Below are positions 11,375-22,734 of a DNA stretch of 60,000 bases, in pieces. Within the stretch, counting starts at the first letter, position 1. Each line of letters starts with the position of its first letter. Under the pieces are notes generated by a model, which searched no databases, was not told where the DNA came from, and worked only from the letters and a program-made list of their open reading frames with translations. The DNA is taken from the NCBI GenBank assembly GCA_014529385.2, contig CM043944.1, positions 90,317,384 to 90,377,383 of the forward strand, given 5' to 3'. The stretch comes from Adiantum capillus-veneris. Taxonomy: Eukaryota; Streptophyta; Polypodiopsida; Polypodiales; Pteridaceae. The position numbers and the translations under genes were made by a program.

Positions 11375-11960
11375 ATGACATATCCATATGTGGAACTAGA
11401 AAAGGGCATGCTTGAAATTTGCCAAAAAATGATTCAAACAGCTCAAGCTTTACTAGAACCACCAGTTGGAAAACTTGAGGGTGTGATCCATGTCCCACCT
11501 ACATCAATAATCCCACCAATCCAAGAACGAAAAGAGCCAGATTCTAGTCAGCAGCACAGACCAAAGCTGAAGGACCCTACATTAGAACTAAGGATAGTGT
11601 TGAATACCATGAATAACTCGTTCAAGGGATTTCACACAGCTATACCTGACAGTTGTAAAGAAATAGATGGTCTTGACGAATTGTAGAAACAAGTCAGAGA
11701 GGCCAATGAAGTAAGTGAGATAAGTAGACGAGTAAACCAAACGGGTGATGGAAGAGGAGTGTCTCTTTCACCAATAGAGGAATTTGAGACTGGATCTCAA
11801 ATGAATCTACAAGTGGAATCATATTGGGGAGATAAAGGATATGTACAATCTATGGTTAGTCAACCCCATTCGCTAAGAACACTACCGTCCTAGACGGGAG
11901 AGTACAAGGCCAAGTCAAATGTTGTTACAGTCCCATCACAAACTGTCTTCCAACAAGGTC
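11375..11960 (+). pseudogene. Element A gag/protease linker
   Basis: MTYPYVELEKGMLEICQKMI and, further on, CKEIDGLDEL followed past a stop by KQVREANEV align with element B at 35,699-36,070 (QRLKMCKRMIETDQSL; CNGLDDLWKQIRETSEA). The segment is charged and glutamine-rich. It lies between the zinc knuckle and the protease. Its role is unknown. Confidence 0.6.
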
Positions 11961-12143
11961 ATTGATTCAAAAGGTCTGATAGACATTTTGTCGACATTGG
12001 TCACCTATACGATCACGTTAGCCAAATTGCTCAGAATACGACCAAACATGTTGCCTACTGTGGGAAAATGCCTACAGAAATTTGGTGTGAAAAACCCAAC
12101 AACTCAGATACAAGAAGGGATCAAAGAGCTTGAAATGCCTTAG
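11919..12143 (+). pseudogene. Segment upstream of the element A protease
   Basis: A 74-residue frame includes DSKGLIDILSTLVTYTITLA and ends just before the protease frame. It is probably the N-terminal part of the protease polyprotein, after a frameshift. No independent motif was recognised. Confidence 0.4.
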
Positions 12144-12158
12144 CTAAACACTAGGCCA

Positions 12159-12599
12159 ATGCCAATAATCAAGGTAGATGAGTGCTATGAGGGGGAAGAT
12201 GGGAACAACACTCTTCCTGTGGAATTCCAAGGTGTAAAAACCATGGGAATCCTTGACAGCGGAGCTGGTGTTGCCATCACTACAAAAGACATCCGGAAAA
12301 AATGGAAAAAACCAGCAGTGAGGGCTACCACGATGAAACTTTAGCTTGCAGATGAACACACCAAAAGGCCCATAGGGATGCTAGAAAAAGTAGTTGTTAC
12401 TTCTTGTGGCATTGAGTATGAGCATACCTTTGCTATTGTTGACTTTGGCAAGAAAAAAGACTATGACATCATTCTAGGAAGACCATTCATGCGAAAATTG
12501 AAAATGGTCCATGATTGGGGATATGACCATATCTACCTGACATATGGAAAACATGACAAGAATAAATCTGAAGGACCATTGTTACAAGGATGTGACTAG
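12159..12599 (+). pseudogene. Element A aspartic protease (retropepsin)
   Basis: The catalytic triad region reads GILDSGAGVAITTKDI (D-S-G), near residue 35 of this frame. After one in-frame TAG (about 12,342) the frame continues in register to DYDIILGRPFMRKLK, the hydrophobic-G-R-P-F motif of plant Ty3/gypsy proteases. Retropepsins cleave the Gag-Pol polyprotein. The spacing from D-S-G to ILGRPF (about 90 residues) is normal. One stop codon is the only visible lesion within the domain, but upstream and downstream frames are broken. Confidence 0.85.
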
Positions 12600-13022
12600 A
12601 ATCCCGGTCGAGGAGTTTGATTCTGCTACAATAGCAGGATCAGAACTTCCAGCATGATTGGGAAAGAACTATGGATGTGTGGAGCTTCACAATGTGGAAT
12701 CTTAAAGCGAGAGGAGTGTATCCTAGAAAGGGCAATCAAAGATAAGGATTATATCCTAGAATCCTTTCCCAAGTAAGCTTTAGAGCCACTCAAATGGGAG
12801 CACATCTTGGCTACTCTGGATGTGTACGCTATTCAAGATGTTCCAACAACAAAGTTTTGTGATCAATATTTCTATGATGTTGTTTCTTACTTTGCAGTGA
12901 GTGTGATCGAATAAAAAAAAGAGAACTAGGCATCAACAAGTTCTTGAGATGAAGAGCAAACAAAGGAATATGGAAAATCACAAGACAAAGAAGAAGACGA
13001 GTTCTATGACTCCGTAGAACAC
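12600..13022 (+). pseudogene. Post-protease coding remnant of element A
   Basis: Readable fragments such as EPLKWEHILATLDVYAI and CDQYFYDVVSYFAV occur between stops. I do not recognise them. No reverse transcriptase motifs (YxDD, LPQG) appear. Confidence 0.35.
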
Positions 13023-14117
13023 TTGGAGCTTCAAGCAGATGTTGCTAACAACAAAAGTCCAGACAACCCAATAGGTGACATAAGCGACACTTTAACTAAT
13101 GCACGATTTTATGATTGTCTAAATCAAAGACCCAAGAACCAATGTCACTGTACAAGAATAAAGTGCATCAAAAGTGGATTCCAAAATCTTCGGTGCAAAC
13201 GCAACTGCAACAAGCATCCTCATACGTGGCTCCTATACAGGACGAAAAGACTCAACCAAGAAGAACACAACTGTGCTGTCAACGGGCTAACAACGCTCTA
13301 ATCAATTGGATAGAAATTCATCCCAGAAACAACAATCCAAGAGCAAATAGATAGTAACTTTTCATAAATAGCCAAACCACAAAGGGAAAGTGCTAGAAGT
13401 AAACCTTGGTGAGGATAGTAGCAACAATGATGATTCTTATGACATCCCCTACCAGAAACTCAGGTCATCCCTATCACTAGCTGCTTCCATAACAACCAAA
13501 GAAGGTCAAAAGAAAAGAATAACAAGTCAGAGCCAAAAACCTCGACAAATATGGATACCAAAGATCCAACTTGGCCAAAAGCAGGTATGGGATCAAGAAG
13601 ACAAAGATCTTTGATGAAAAATTCTAAGATCCAACACCAACAAGAGAACAATCACAGTGTGCAAGAACAACTAAGAAAACCACAAATTTGGAAGCTTTTG
13701 CAACTCAAATTTGGGCTCCAAAGAAGTTGATTCAAACACAAAGATGTCAAGAGTTTATTTGGATTCCAAAACAATTGAAGTATCAACTTCCAAAGGTTAA
13801 ATCCCAGCCTTAACCAAGCGTACAAGGTCTGAAGCAAAAACAGCTTCTGACTCACACAAATATAAGGTGGATCCCAAAGAAGTCTCTTCAAACACAAACA
13901 AAGCAGGGACAAGTATGGGTTCCCAAATAAGTAGCATAAAAAAATAGTCAATAATCATAAAGAAGTGGCTCCCAAAGGAACTAATAAACCTACTGTCATT
14001 GCACGATCGCTTGAATTCCTTCAATTCCTCCTATGATTACAATACAATTAGAAGAGAGCTCACTTCAAGCCAGAACCCACTACTGAGGAATAATGCCAAA
14101 TACAAAAACCAACAATA
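13023..14117 (+). pseudogene. Element A W-x-P-K repeat region
   Basis: Across frames broken by stops, the motif W-[I/A/V/L]-P-K recurs about eight times: KWIPKSSVQTQ near 13,175, IWIPKIQL near 13,550, IWAPKKLIQTQ near 13,710, IWIPKQLKYQ near 13,757, IRWIPKKSLQTQ near 13,870, VWVPK before a stop near 13,920, and KWLPKEL near 13,963. Several are followed by an x-x-x-Q-T-Q tail, so this was a repetitive linker. Similar W-V-P-K repeats occur in linkers of some plant retroelement polyproteins, from memory. No enzymatic domain is seen. Confidence 0.55.
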
Positions 14118-14427
14118 AGGCTAAAATGAATTCCAAAAATGCATCAAACATATAAGTAAGCCTTCAAAAAATCTCTACAATCTTCAATCAATCAAACGTC
14201 ATAGGAGCTTCAAAGACCATCAACTCATTTAGAATAGGAAGCCTCCTGGGTTGCATTTATATGCCCGTACCAAAAAAATATATACATATAAAACGTTATT
14301 ATATGCCGAAATCCCGTATAATCATCATATAGCTGTTTTATTTCTTTTTGATCGAAATATCTTTTGATAAAAAAATATCTCCTTGTTCTCCTCTTTCTAA
14401 CTTGTTTTTGTGTGTTGTGCCAAACTC
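14118..14427. other. AT-rich spacer
   Basis: Contains CGTATAAT- and ATCTTTTGATAA-type words that also occur near 19,970-20,150, perhaps from a shared transposon end. No ORF. Confidence 0.35.
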
Positions 14428-14717
14428 GTGTGGTGCAGTTGTTTTATTCTCACCACAGAGTTGGCTTGTAGGTTATAGGCCACTTTGTGGTGTGTAGCCA
14501 TCCGGCTCACTCCAGAAGTGTGTAGAAACTAATCACTTTCTCGTGCTGTGCAGCCACTTGGCTCACTGCAGAGAAGGATTTTAGGATAGACTTAGATTAT
14601 CACTTGTGTGGTGCAATTGTCTATCTCTCACCACCACAGGGCTGAGTTTAGGGTTTAGTGGTCGACTGGTGGAGTGTAGTAGGCATGATGCTATACCTCT
14701 CACTCTAGAGTGACCTA
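14428..14717. repeat. Tandem array of five imperfect hairpins, ~60-nt period
   Basis: Five units start at about 14,430, 14,489, 14,546, 14,606 and 14,671. Each has a left arm of the type GTGGTG(x)AG and a right arm of the type CTCACCAC: GTGGTG/CACCAC; GGTGTGTAGCC/GGCTCACTCC; CTGTGCAGCC/GGCTCACTGCAG; GTGTGGTG/CACCACCAC; GGAGTG/CTCACTC. Arm changes in one half tend to be matched in the other, so hairpin potential is kept although the sequence has diverged. No ORF runs through it. Confidence 0.7.
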
Positions 14718-15248
14718 TAGGTTGCTCAATTTTAGATCAACCCAAATTATTGTTTGTTTCATGTAGACACACAAGAGTTTTGTTCATCAAATAGAGAGTG
14801 GAGAGATGCATAGTTTATGCCCTCTTCATCTTTCTGTGACGCACTGGTTACTCTTGTTTTCGAACTCCAAAGACACGTCATTGTTCATCACTAGATGACT
14901 TGGTGTTGTCTTGGATGTAGATACATACGATATTTGGCCTGCATCTGAGATTGTTATGTTGTCGCGGCTGATGTTTGTTTTGTGAGTTCCACACACTTCA
15001 TCAGGGATTGGATTAAGTCACATCATCGTTCTTACTACATAGAAATATGAGGATATATTTTTCTACCTAAGAGTGGGGAGATGCATACCTATGCCCGCCT
15101 ACTCGCATACAACTTGTGCAACAATTGTATACTGAGTTCAAGAGCAAGGGAATGCTGGAAAGATTAGCAAAGCGCATCAGAGTGGAAGTCAGCTCTTTTG
15201 ATGCTACTACAAAGCCATAAACTACGGTTAGAATAGAGTATCCTGCTA
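14718..15248. other. Spacer upstream of the kinase-like ORF
   Basis: No ORF or recognised element. The phrase GAGTGGnGAGATGCATAnnTATGCCC occurs twice (near 14,797 and 15,072), suggesting another local repeat. Confidence 0.4.
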
Positions 15249-16112
15249 GTGCCACTCTCACTCTTGATCAGTCTCAACTCCCCCTGTATTACATCTTTTG
15301 CCAAAAATTGCAATCTTCAACGTACAGGCTCTGTAGCTAGGAGAAGGGAGATGGGCACATGTGAAGCGTGTAGGTGTCACACACCTTGCAAAGAGACACT
15401 GTATGCAACAAAAATCTTCAAAGTCCACTTGTATGGACCCATAGTGGATCAGCAGGTCAAGGACAAAGCCACAACTTTGAACATCACTCATTGCAACATT
15501 ATTTATCCACTTGCCATGGTCCACAACATAGAGCGTCCAATGCTCATTTCACGTTTTTGGAATGGGGGCCATGTAGAGCAGTGGTGGATAAGAGAGTGCA
15601 CTATAGGTGGTAGTCAACCTGCCATTAGCGATTATGTAACCACAGAAGGAACATTGGAGTTATTCCAAAATAACATTTTGCAGATAATAAACGCTCTTCT
15701 TCATACTCTAAAGTATCTACATCCGCACAACTATCTCCACAATGATCTTTACTCTCACAACATGATGCTTCACTTTGGACAGAAGGGGGTCTATGCAGGC
15801 ATTATGGATTGGGGGTCATGTACAAAGACCAAAACAACAACATGATTTCCTCCTCTCCTCAGCTTGCAAATAGAAACTAGAAAGCAGAGTAAGAGAGATT
15901 TTCCATGGGCTGCCCCAGAATGCATATCTACTAATCCCCCTCCCTGGAATAAAGCCATGGATATCTACTCCATGTGGCATACTTGTAAACAAATCTTGAA
16001 GTGTATGGAAGTTCCACAAGAGCAAAACAAAAGGGTACCCAGTGGCAAGCAAAACAATCCCTTAACCCAACCTAGCACTTTTGATCTTTCCACGTCTAAA
16101 CGGTGCCCATAG
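15249..16112 (+). pseudogene. Protein-kinase-like domain, one in-frame stop
   Basis: Residues 52-57 read YATKIF, the usual place of the ATP-anchoring lysine (K55). Residues 164-171 read HNDLYSHN, a catalytic loop with HRD changed to HND but Asp and Asn kept. Residues 187-189 read DWG in place of DFG. After a single TGA at about 15,843 the same frame continues with FPWAAPECIS (activation-segment APE) and MDIYSMWHTCKQIL (subdomain IX). The domain length of about 280 residues is normal for a kinase. A glycine loop is not evident. If functional it would phosphorylate Ser/Thr or Tyr; the stop makes that doubtful. It lies 1.1 kb beyond element A; whether it was captured or belongs to another repeat is not settled. 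Confidence 0.65.
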
Positions 16113-16351
16113 AGTGGGCTATGACATTGTAACAATTTTTGGTCTACAACCAACTGATGATTGAATTGATAAATTATTTATGGTCCTCTTTAGTTGCGCT
16201 TGTAGATTATATAATTGATCGAGCTATCTTGTCTCTTTCCAACCACTTGGACCTGGACTTTGATGGAGGAGGACAAGACTCACACAAGAGATTTTCACAA
16301 TCTCCCAGAGTCCCAAGAGAACTCTAGAAGAATGTGAAACTCAATGGTAGA

Positions 16352-16352
<1 letters not shown>
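16113..16352. other. Spacer
   Basis: No feature recognised between the kinase-like ORF and the LINE tail. Confidence 0.4.
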
Positions 16353-16441
<89 letters not shown>

Positions 16442-16462
16442 TAGATAGATAGATAGATAGAT
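16353..16462. repeat. (AC)n plus (GATA)n tail of the LINE
   Basis: An (AC)n run (16,353-16,438) passes into (GATA)6 (16,439-16,462) at the 3' end of the minus-strand LINE. On the minus strand the order is AATAAAATC, (TATC)n, (TG)n, so the tandem tail is the LINE 3' terminus and its expanded microsatellite. Confidence 0.9.
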
Positions 16463-17675
16463 TTTATTATTGTCCTCGGAGGTCAAATATGACCTATGGG
16501 ACCAAAGTTACATGTGATGTAGTATGTGTATGGCTGATGAGTGACTCTCGATGCTCCAAAATTGTAGTGATGAGAGTCGCAATGGAGAGCCCACACTTTG
16601 GCTGGGAGAGGAAAGTGTGTAGGTCTAAGTTATGGCTGAAAATGTGAGAGAAGCAAGTTCGGATGTGATCAAAAGCTGAGCACTCTAGTAGTGTGTGGTA
16701 CTCAGACTCTCGAACTTGCAGTGAGCATAATGTGCACAATCAATTTGACTCTTCTCCATTGCCCCAATGCCCTATCTCGCATCGAAGGAAATGGGAGCTA
16801 AGCCGAATTGCTGCGATAGTGCGTATCGCGGACAAGGGAATAGGCTCAAGCATGTAAGTGTGAGTACGGTTTCCTCTCTCAGCGAAGAACATGGTTTTGT
16901 AGTTGGGGGCAATATAGGTGGTGTAATGTATGAAGCGTGACCCACCGGATTTCTCCCAAGCCGTAATACATTGGCGTTGTAGAAAAGATTCATTCACTTG
17001 AGAGTCAATTGAAGAATCATGTAGCAAGTGTAATGCATCCCATCTCCCAAACCACTTCTTTATGTCTTGCATCCATCCCGTGCTCAAGATCTTGCTTTTA
17101 TGTGTCTTTTGAACTTTTTTGCTTGCTTCCCATGCAATTGTAGGAAGTCGATGTGAGGGGTTTTGATGCATCTTTATCATGTACTCCACAACCCTTTCCA
17201 TGCCCATAACCTCAATTGGAAGAGATCCCGACTCAAGAAGTAGGAGCATATATGGTGTTTGTGTCTTAACTTGGAGAAAGTTTGTAAGAAAACGCTTTTG
17301 GACATTCTCAAACTCTTTCCAAGTAGACTTTGAGATGCTCCCGCCCCACACTTCAACTCCATAAAGAAGAACCGGTGTCACCAATGCATCAAAAAGATAC
17401 TTCTTGAGAACCCAACACTTGATGTTTCCCGCATTACACATGTTCTCAAATGCATAATATGCTCTCTTTCCCGCTTCCAAACGACGCAGAGCACATTCAT
17501 GCCACTTGTGATTGGATGGAACCTCAAGGCCAAGGTACTTAAAGCTCTCAACAACTTCAAGTGTCTCGTTGTTGCACACAATGCATGGCTTATCCTTATG
17601 GTTGGTTTTCACAAGCATAACCTTTGTTTTGGATTCATTTACAATCAGCCCACTATGCAAGCAAAAGTTCTCAAG

Positions 17676-17678
<3 letters not shown>
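16463..17678 (-). pseudogene. LINE ORF2 C-terminal part, 5'-truncated
   Basis: The minus frame begins after the (AG)n run with FCLHSGLIVNESKTKVMLV (end of the reverse-transcriptase palm), then FKYLGLEVP and LYGVEVWGG, motifs typical of non-LTR reverse transcriptases. It continues through AIRLSSHFLRCEIGHWG. One in-frame TGA near 16,740 is followed in the same frame by C-T-L-C...H-T-L-L-E-C, the C-x2-C-x9-H-x4-C zinc-binding motif of plant LINE C-termini. Endonuclease and the catalytic FADD box are missing, as expected from 5' truncation during target-primed reverse transcription. Confidence 0.9.

Positions 17679-17754
<76 letters not shown>
17679..17754. repeat. (AG)n microsatellite
   Basis: A 76-bp (AG)n run, read on the minus strand as a Ser-Leu repeat. 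It marks the sharp left end of LINE homology. Confidence 0.97.
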
Positions 17755-17756
<2 letters not shown>

Positions 17757-18056
17757 CCAAGAGACCTCACGTTTCTTTTTAGCAACAACAGTAGTAGTAA
17801 TACTACAAGGCCAATGGTTGTGTTTTTGGATCCGGATCGCAACATCCTGGGGCCCCTTCCATGTAAGATGGAGCTCATTTCCAATCTTGAGCTTGTTGTC
17901 AGCAATGAACTTTGCCTGCACCCCAGAGAGTGCGATAAACTGCAGGTGGTCGCATGGGATCACCTTCACCAGCCATTGGTGCTCACTTCCTCCCTCCACA
18001 CAAATCTTGACTTCTTTCTCCACTCCCATCTCCCTCACTTTAGCATAAGAGGACAA
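17755..18056 (-). pseudogene. Possible B3-like DNA-binding segment
   Basis: About 95 residues before the (SL)n tract include W-L-V-K-V near the start, then FIALSGVQAKFIADNKLKIG and NELHLTWKG. The order W-x-V, hydrophobic strand, K-F-x-x-D-N-x-L-x-x-G-(D/N) resembles plant B3 DNA-binding domains. The match is judged by eye and is weak. The frame then runs uninterrupted through the dinucleotide tract into the LINE. An in-frame stop lies upstream near 18,080; the first ATG of the frame is about 30 bases inside it. Confidence 0.3.
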
Positions 18057-20269
18057 CGATGAGCCGCAAGTTGCACAAGTCTATAATATGAAAATTAACG
18101 CTACCAAAGCTCGTTTGAGAATTGTTCTTGATTTTCACCTTTGGAAATTAAGGATGTGTCCACACAAGACAGGGTAATTGGTTTGCAGTTACCTGCCTCC
18201 CTCAAAAATTCACTTTCTTATGCCCCCCCCCCCCCCACGCCAATATGTGTGGATGTGTGCAGTCCAATCATCCTATCATAAGTATTACCCATCTTTGGTG
18301 TGGGCATGCCCAATAGGTAGGAACAAATATACCTCCTCAATCTCATTATTCTAGACTCAAGTGATTTGTAAAGTGCTAAAACCTATACAAAATATTCAAA
18401 ACTTCAAGCACAAAGTAAAACAACACTATTCTAAAAGAATTGTTATAATATATGTGGTATTGATGTGTCCATCGGAGCACTTTTTCTCTACTAAGAGTTT
18501 TTTCCCATGCAAAATATATACGCTCATCACTTTAGGGCTAACTTATCTTTCTATTTTTGCACCAAGCAATACACTCTGTGTTGTGTGCCTTAAGCTTCTT
18601 CATAGTCTCCAAGTTGTGTGTGCATCCCTGTAACCCTAATTCCAACAATTGGTATTATGTATTGTTTCCAACACCCCTCTATTCACGTTCTCAAATTTTT
18701 GCAAGCTTTAGAGAGCATTAGTAGGTTGAGTAATACTTAGACAACTTGTAGAGCTTGGTGTTCTCAGATTTAAATTGCCAGATCAACAAATCCACTTGTT
18801 AATTTTGAGGTCAAAATCAATCCAAAGCAACAAACTACACAAGCAATGCTCTATAGATCAATATAGTGATCAAAATCTGTCCACATTATTAGTCTCGCGC
18901 TACAGTATCAATGAACAATAGACAATAATAGTCTTTGCATTCTTCAATAAACTCATGTCAATCAAATTATATTTTGCTGTGCTAAATAACCATCACTTCA
19001 AACAAAACATTTCAATCACATTGCACTATATTGATTCATCTAAAAAGCAAGCTTTTGGCTTTCACACATTACGATAATAAAAAATTTTAATCAGTTATTT
19101 TAAACAATACAAACAAAACTCATCATCTCAATGCACTATATCAATTTATCCAAAGTGCAAGCTTAAAGCTTTCACACATTACGATAATCGGTAATATTGA
19201 TCAAATATTGCAATTGATTCTCATTGGAAATGAGGATTAATTGCAATCTTTGACGATTGTCATGTCTATCTATTGTCATGTCTATCTGAAGTGCAAATAT
19301 GAAGTTCTCACACTCCATGATAGATCTTTGAAATCTTATCTATTTGCATTTGATGCACGTGTACGATCACACAGTATGATAGACGTAGCAATCCAAATAA
19401 AGATAATGTAATATCAATGTATTTGGACATGAGATTCCTAAATTTTGAATCAAGTGAGAGCATAGTGTGATGGCTCTACATAGGACAAAAAAATTTCTAT
19501 CTATGTTCACTTTGAGGTAAGAAAGTATCTGCACGTCAAAATCAAACTTACTTCAATAAAACTTACCTCTATTCTATTATATTTTGTTGATAGATAACCT
19601 CATGTGAGAGTACATTCTGCACACAACGGTAATCTCTAAATTATATCACTAATTCACTTCCACATGTCAATAAAGTGAGCACGTAACAAGTGATTCCTAA
19701 AAAATAAACACCTTGTATGAGTGAGAGTTTGATCTCTACACAACATACAAAGCTTACAAAATTTGATTTTAAAACAAATAATTAATAAAATTTTAACAAA
19801 ACATTAAATTAGATTTAATAAAAATTTAAAAAATTATGAATTTTTATTTTTTAAATTATAACAAAATTCATTTTTTTCCTAATATTGACATGGAGTACCT
19901 TTTGTGAGGAACACTAGTCTCAACAAGACGCGTTGACGGTATATATACTTTTATTTTAATCAATACATCTTTCGATCGATTTTTTTTTGTCCTAAACATC
20001 TTTTGATTGAACAATCTTTCGATGGAAAGATACTTCGATTGAAAAACTAGGAAAAAAATACGTTGCATGTTTTTACTGAGGTGTCACCGTATAATACGCT
20101 CGTATAATATGAGGTCATGTAAAATACACCCGTATATGATGTATTATATGTTTCTTGTATATTGTATAACGCAACTTAGGAAGCCTAACCAGCAAATGCC
20201 AATAAACAAATTGCTTATACCCTCATCTTGCACATCATAAATATTTTCCATGCATTGATTGTGTATGCC
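18057..20269. other. AT-rich non-coding spacer with degenerate repeats
   Basis: No believable gene. A 14-base C run lies at 18,223-18,236. Between about 18,950 and 19,400 a degenerate unit of ~110 bp recurs; its clearest words are GCAAGCTT followed by CTTTCACACATTACGATAAT (19,050-19,080 and 19,160-19,190). At 20,080-20,160 the word CGTATAAT/CGTATATGATG recurs. Confidence 0.5.
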
Positions 20270-21806
20270 TTATAGGGCTACATTACAAGGCCTGCATTGG
20301 CATAATTTTTGATTCACCCTAGGAGATACCCTATCATCAAGGAGGACTCCAAATAGGAGGGGGGGAGGCATTCTAAATGAAAACCTAATATTATGAATAT
20401 TAGAGGGAAATGTTTTGTGAGTTGCATTGAATTTTTGCGTTTGATTGCGATAATTTTTTTTGACAAAATTTAGAGTATATGCCCTCATAATAACATTACA
20501 AGAGGAGTACGGGGACAAAAGCCATATATGAGCCCCTAGGGACATGTGTACAGTCATACCATTTAGAATTCTGTTCGAACAAATTTTGCTTTTTTTTGAG
20601 TTGATTTTTGGTTTTATTTATTTGTTTTTGATAAGCTGAGGGTTCCATTGTCTTCACTTTGTCATATTCAATACCTAAATGACCTACATCTAATATCGAA
20701 CCATCTGAGCTAGTAAAAGTATCAAACCCTTTGAACGTGCTTGCTTTGCTAATGTATACAAGCACACGAAAGAGTTGCATTGCTCCAATGCACGGTGCAT
20801 TAAAAAATAAATGAATGGCACCTATGAACATTTTATACCACCCAATGGATGTAGCCTTCAAGGCCGAACAACTTTCACAATCTTTAGAAATACATACTGA
20901 GGTAATGTTGTTTAACGTGTAATTACCAAAACACCTCCTATGAGCTGAGAAAATCTATCAACAGTCCATTGCAAATCTTGTGCATAACCCTCTTTGCTAT
21001 CCAAGACACAATCCCATAGGAAGTTGATCTTGCTTATTCATAATCCCTAGAAATTTGAACATTAGTAAAATCCAAACCACCCAAATGCCTAAAATGTGAA
21101 GGGTTTGGTCTCTTTCCTTGCAACTCTCCTCTCTCATTAGCTCTAATAATAGCCAATCATGTATCAAAGATATCCTTTGGACAAGCAACCATGTGTGATT
21201 TCTTTTGTGCAAAATTAATCCTTGTGGATGTCTTTGCAATTGTAATGAATTTCTATAGAGAAGACAAACCATCATCAATTAAGATTCAAAAATCATCATC
21301 AAATAACTTAAAAAATATTAGCAACAAAATACAATTATAACTAACATCCTTGTCTGCTCAAGCTGGATGTCCCTTTAGTTTTTAAGAAGGTGGTCTTGAT
21401 GGCTTATTGTAATGCTTGTATTGGGCCCTTAAATGGTTGAGAAATCTACTATAAGGTTGCTTTGTAAATATCCTTGAGTTCTGAGATTTGCCATTCTAGA
21501 GATGGCCACTATAGCCTCTAAAGGAGCATCACCAAGGATTCAATCCTTTTGATGTTTATAGATAGCTTTCACTTCTCTAGCCCACCAATTAGGATTTTTT
21601 TTGCCTTCTCCACATGCTTGCTCAAATTCCTTGAATTTGATAACAAAGATTTAATCTTTGTGGATTCTGATGTTCCTGCATCCAAAATACTAGTTTCTAA
21701 TGTGACATTCATCAAAGCTTGTTTCTTTGACTTCCTAGAAGATCTGGTAGTTTTCCCACTAGGCTTATTTGATTTCCACCCCTGTATCTTAGTTACCACC
21801 ATTTAA
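20270..21806 (-). pseudogene. Decayed ORFs, unrecognised
   Basis: Minus-strand frames include a lysine/serine-rich piece (21,569-21,802; KIQGWKSNKPSGKTTRSSRK), a broken piece with SHMVACPKDIFDTWLAIIR (about 21,150-21,210), one with FKGFDTFTSSDGSILDVG (20,496-20,861), and a C-terminal piece with GVLLDDRVSPRVNQKLCQC (20,270-20,557). They look coding-derived, but stops and shifts interrupt them and I recognise no family. They may form one unit with the ORF at 23,525-23,884 that was split by the solo LTR. Confidence 0.35.
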
Positions 21807-21824
21807 AATGACTCACAACAAACT

Positions 21825-22677
21825 TGTAATGGAAATGAACTTTGAAAGTAGCGGAATTAGGAAATTAGGTGAAGCACTTTTGAGAGATTACTTTGTGAGC
21901 ATAGCGGGTGAACTTAATTGATGGTAGCAACATAAACATGGTACTTAGTTAACTTGGCATGAACAATATTTTTTCAAGAGAGAGAGTTAAGAGAACATGA
22001 CAATAGTTGAGGACCGGATTCATATGGAGCCGGTCCCCCTCCAATAGGCATTTGTATTATAGTTTCTCCCATCAAGAAAGACTTGGTACAATACAATCTT
22101 TGTGTTCCTTGTGACCTAGGTGATGCAATGAAGATGGAAAGCTTCATGCATCACAAGCATAACATAAACTTTGTAGAAAGCATTAACTATCCCAAGCCTC
22201 AGTCCCAAGGCCTCAAACACCTTCGAAGGTGGAGAGAGCTAGCGGGGAATGAGGATAGGGAAGAGGAAGAAGAAACATTTCATAGGAGAAAGAAATAGTT
22301 CCTCACTTATCATCACTCTTCTTGCTAGCATACATGATAGCATAGTAACGAAGACGGAGAAGATGGAAAGCTTAAGCATTGAAGCATGGCTCTTGGTTGG
22401 ATTTGCATTCCATAGGCAAGAGTGTTGGTGTAAGCTCTCACTTCTCACAAGCTTGGAGAAGGAGGTGGAGTTCCTCAACTTTCACCAAGTGAGAATGATC
22501 CACAAAATGAGTGTGTGTGTGTGGTGTATCTCCCCCTAGCACCCCCCTTACTTGCTTGGGGCGAGTTGTAGCTTTTCCACATTCTTCAAGCTCATTGGAC
22601 CCCTCTCCCCCTAGCCAATCACATGCAGCATGCAGTCAAGTACATGGGTAGTCTTTTGACAAGTGTGCTCCTTACCC

Positions 22678-22734
<57 letters not shown>

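Larger units (their letters stand above)
5499..14117 (+). mobile_element. Element A: tRNA-Asp-primed Ty3/gypsy-like retroelement, decayed
   Basis: Visible parts in order are: an LTR (5,499-6,438); a primer site complementary to tRNA-Asp; a leader of about 2.6 kb with eight palindromes; gag pieces including a capsid core and zinc-knuckle remains; an aspartic protease; and a block of W-x-P-K repeats. No reverse transcriptase, integrase or matching 3' LTR is visible, so the copy is non-autonomous or 3'-truncated. A tRNA-Asp primer site is typical of Athila/Tat-type plant elements (established knowledge). Placing A in that group is inference. The right boundary is a guess at the end of the last coding-like block. 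Confidence 0.75.

Noticed and set aside
15249-16112. Firm claim that element A captured the kinase gene
   Set aside because: No 3' LTR of element A is visible beyond the ORF, so it cannot be shown to lie inside the element.
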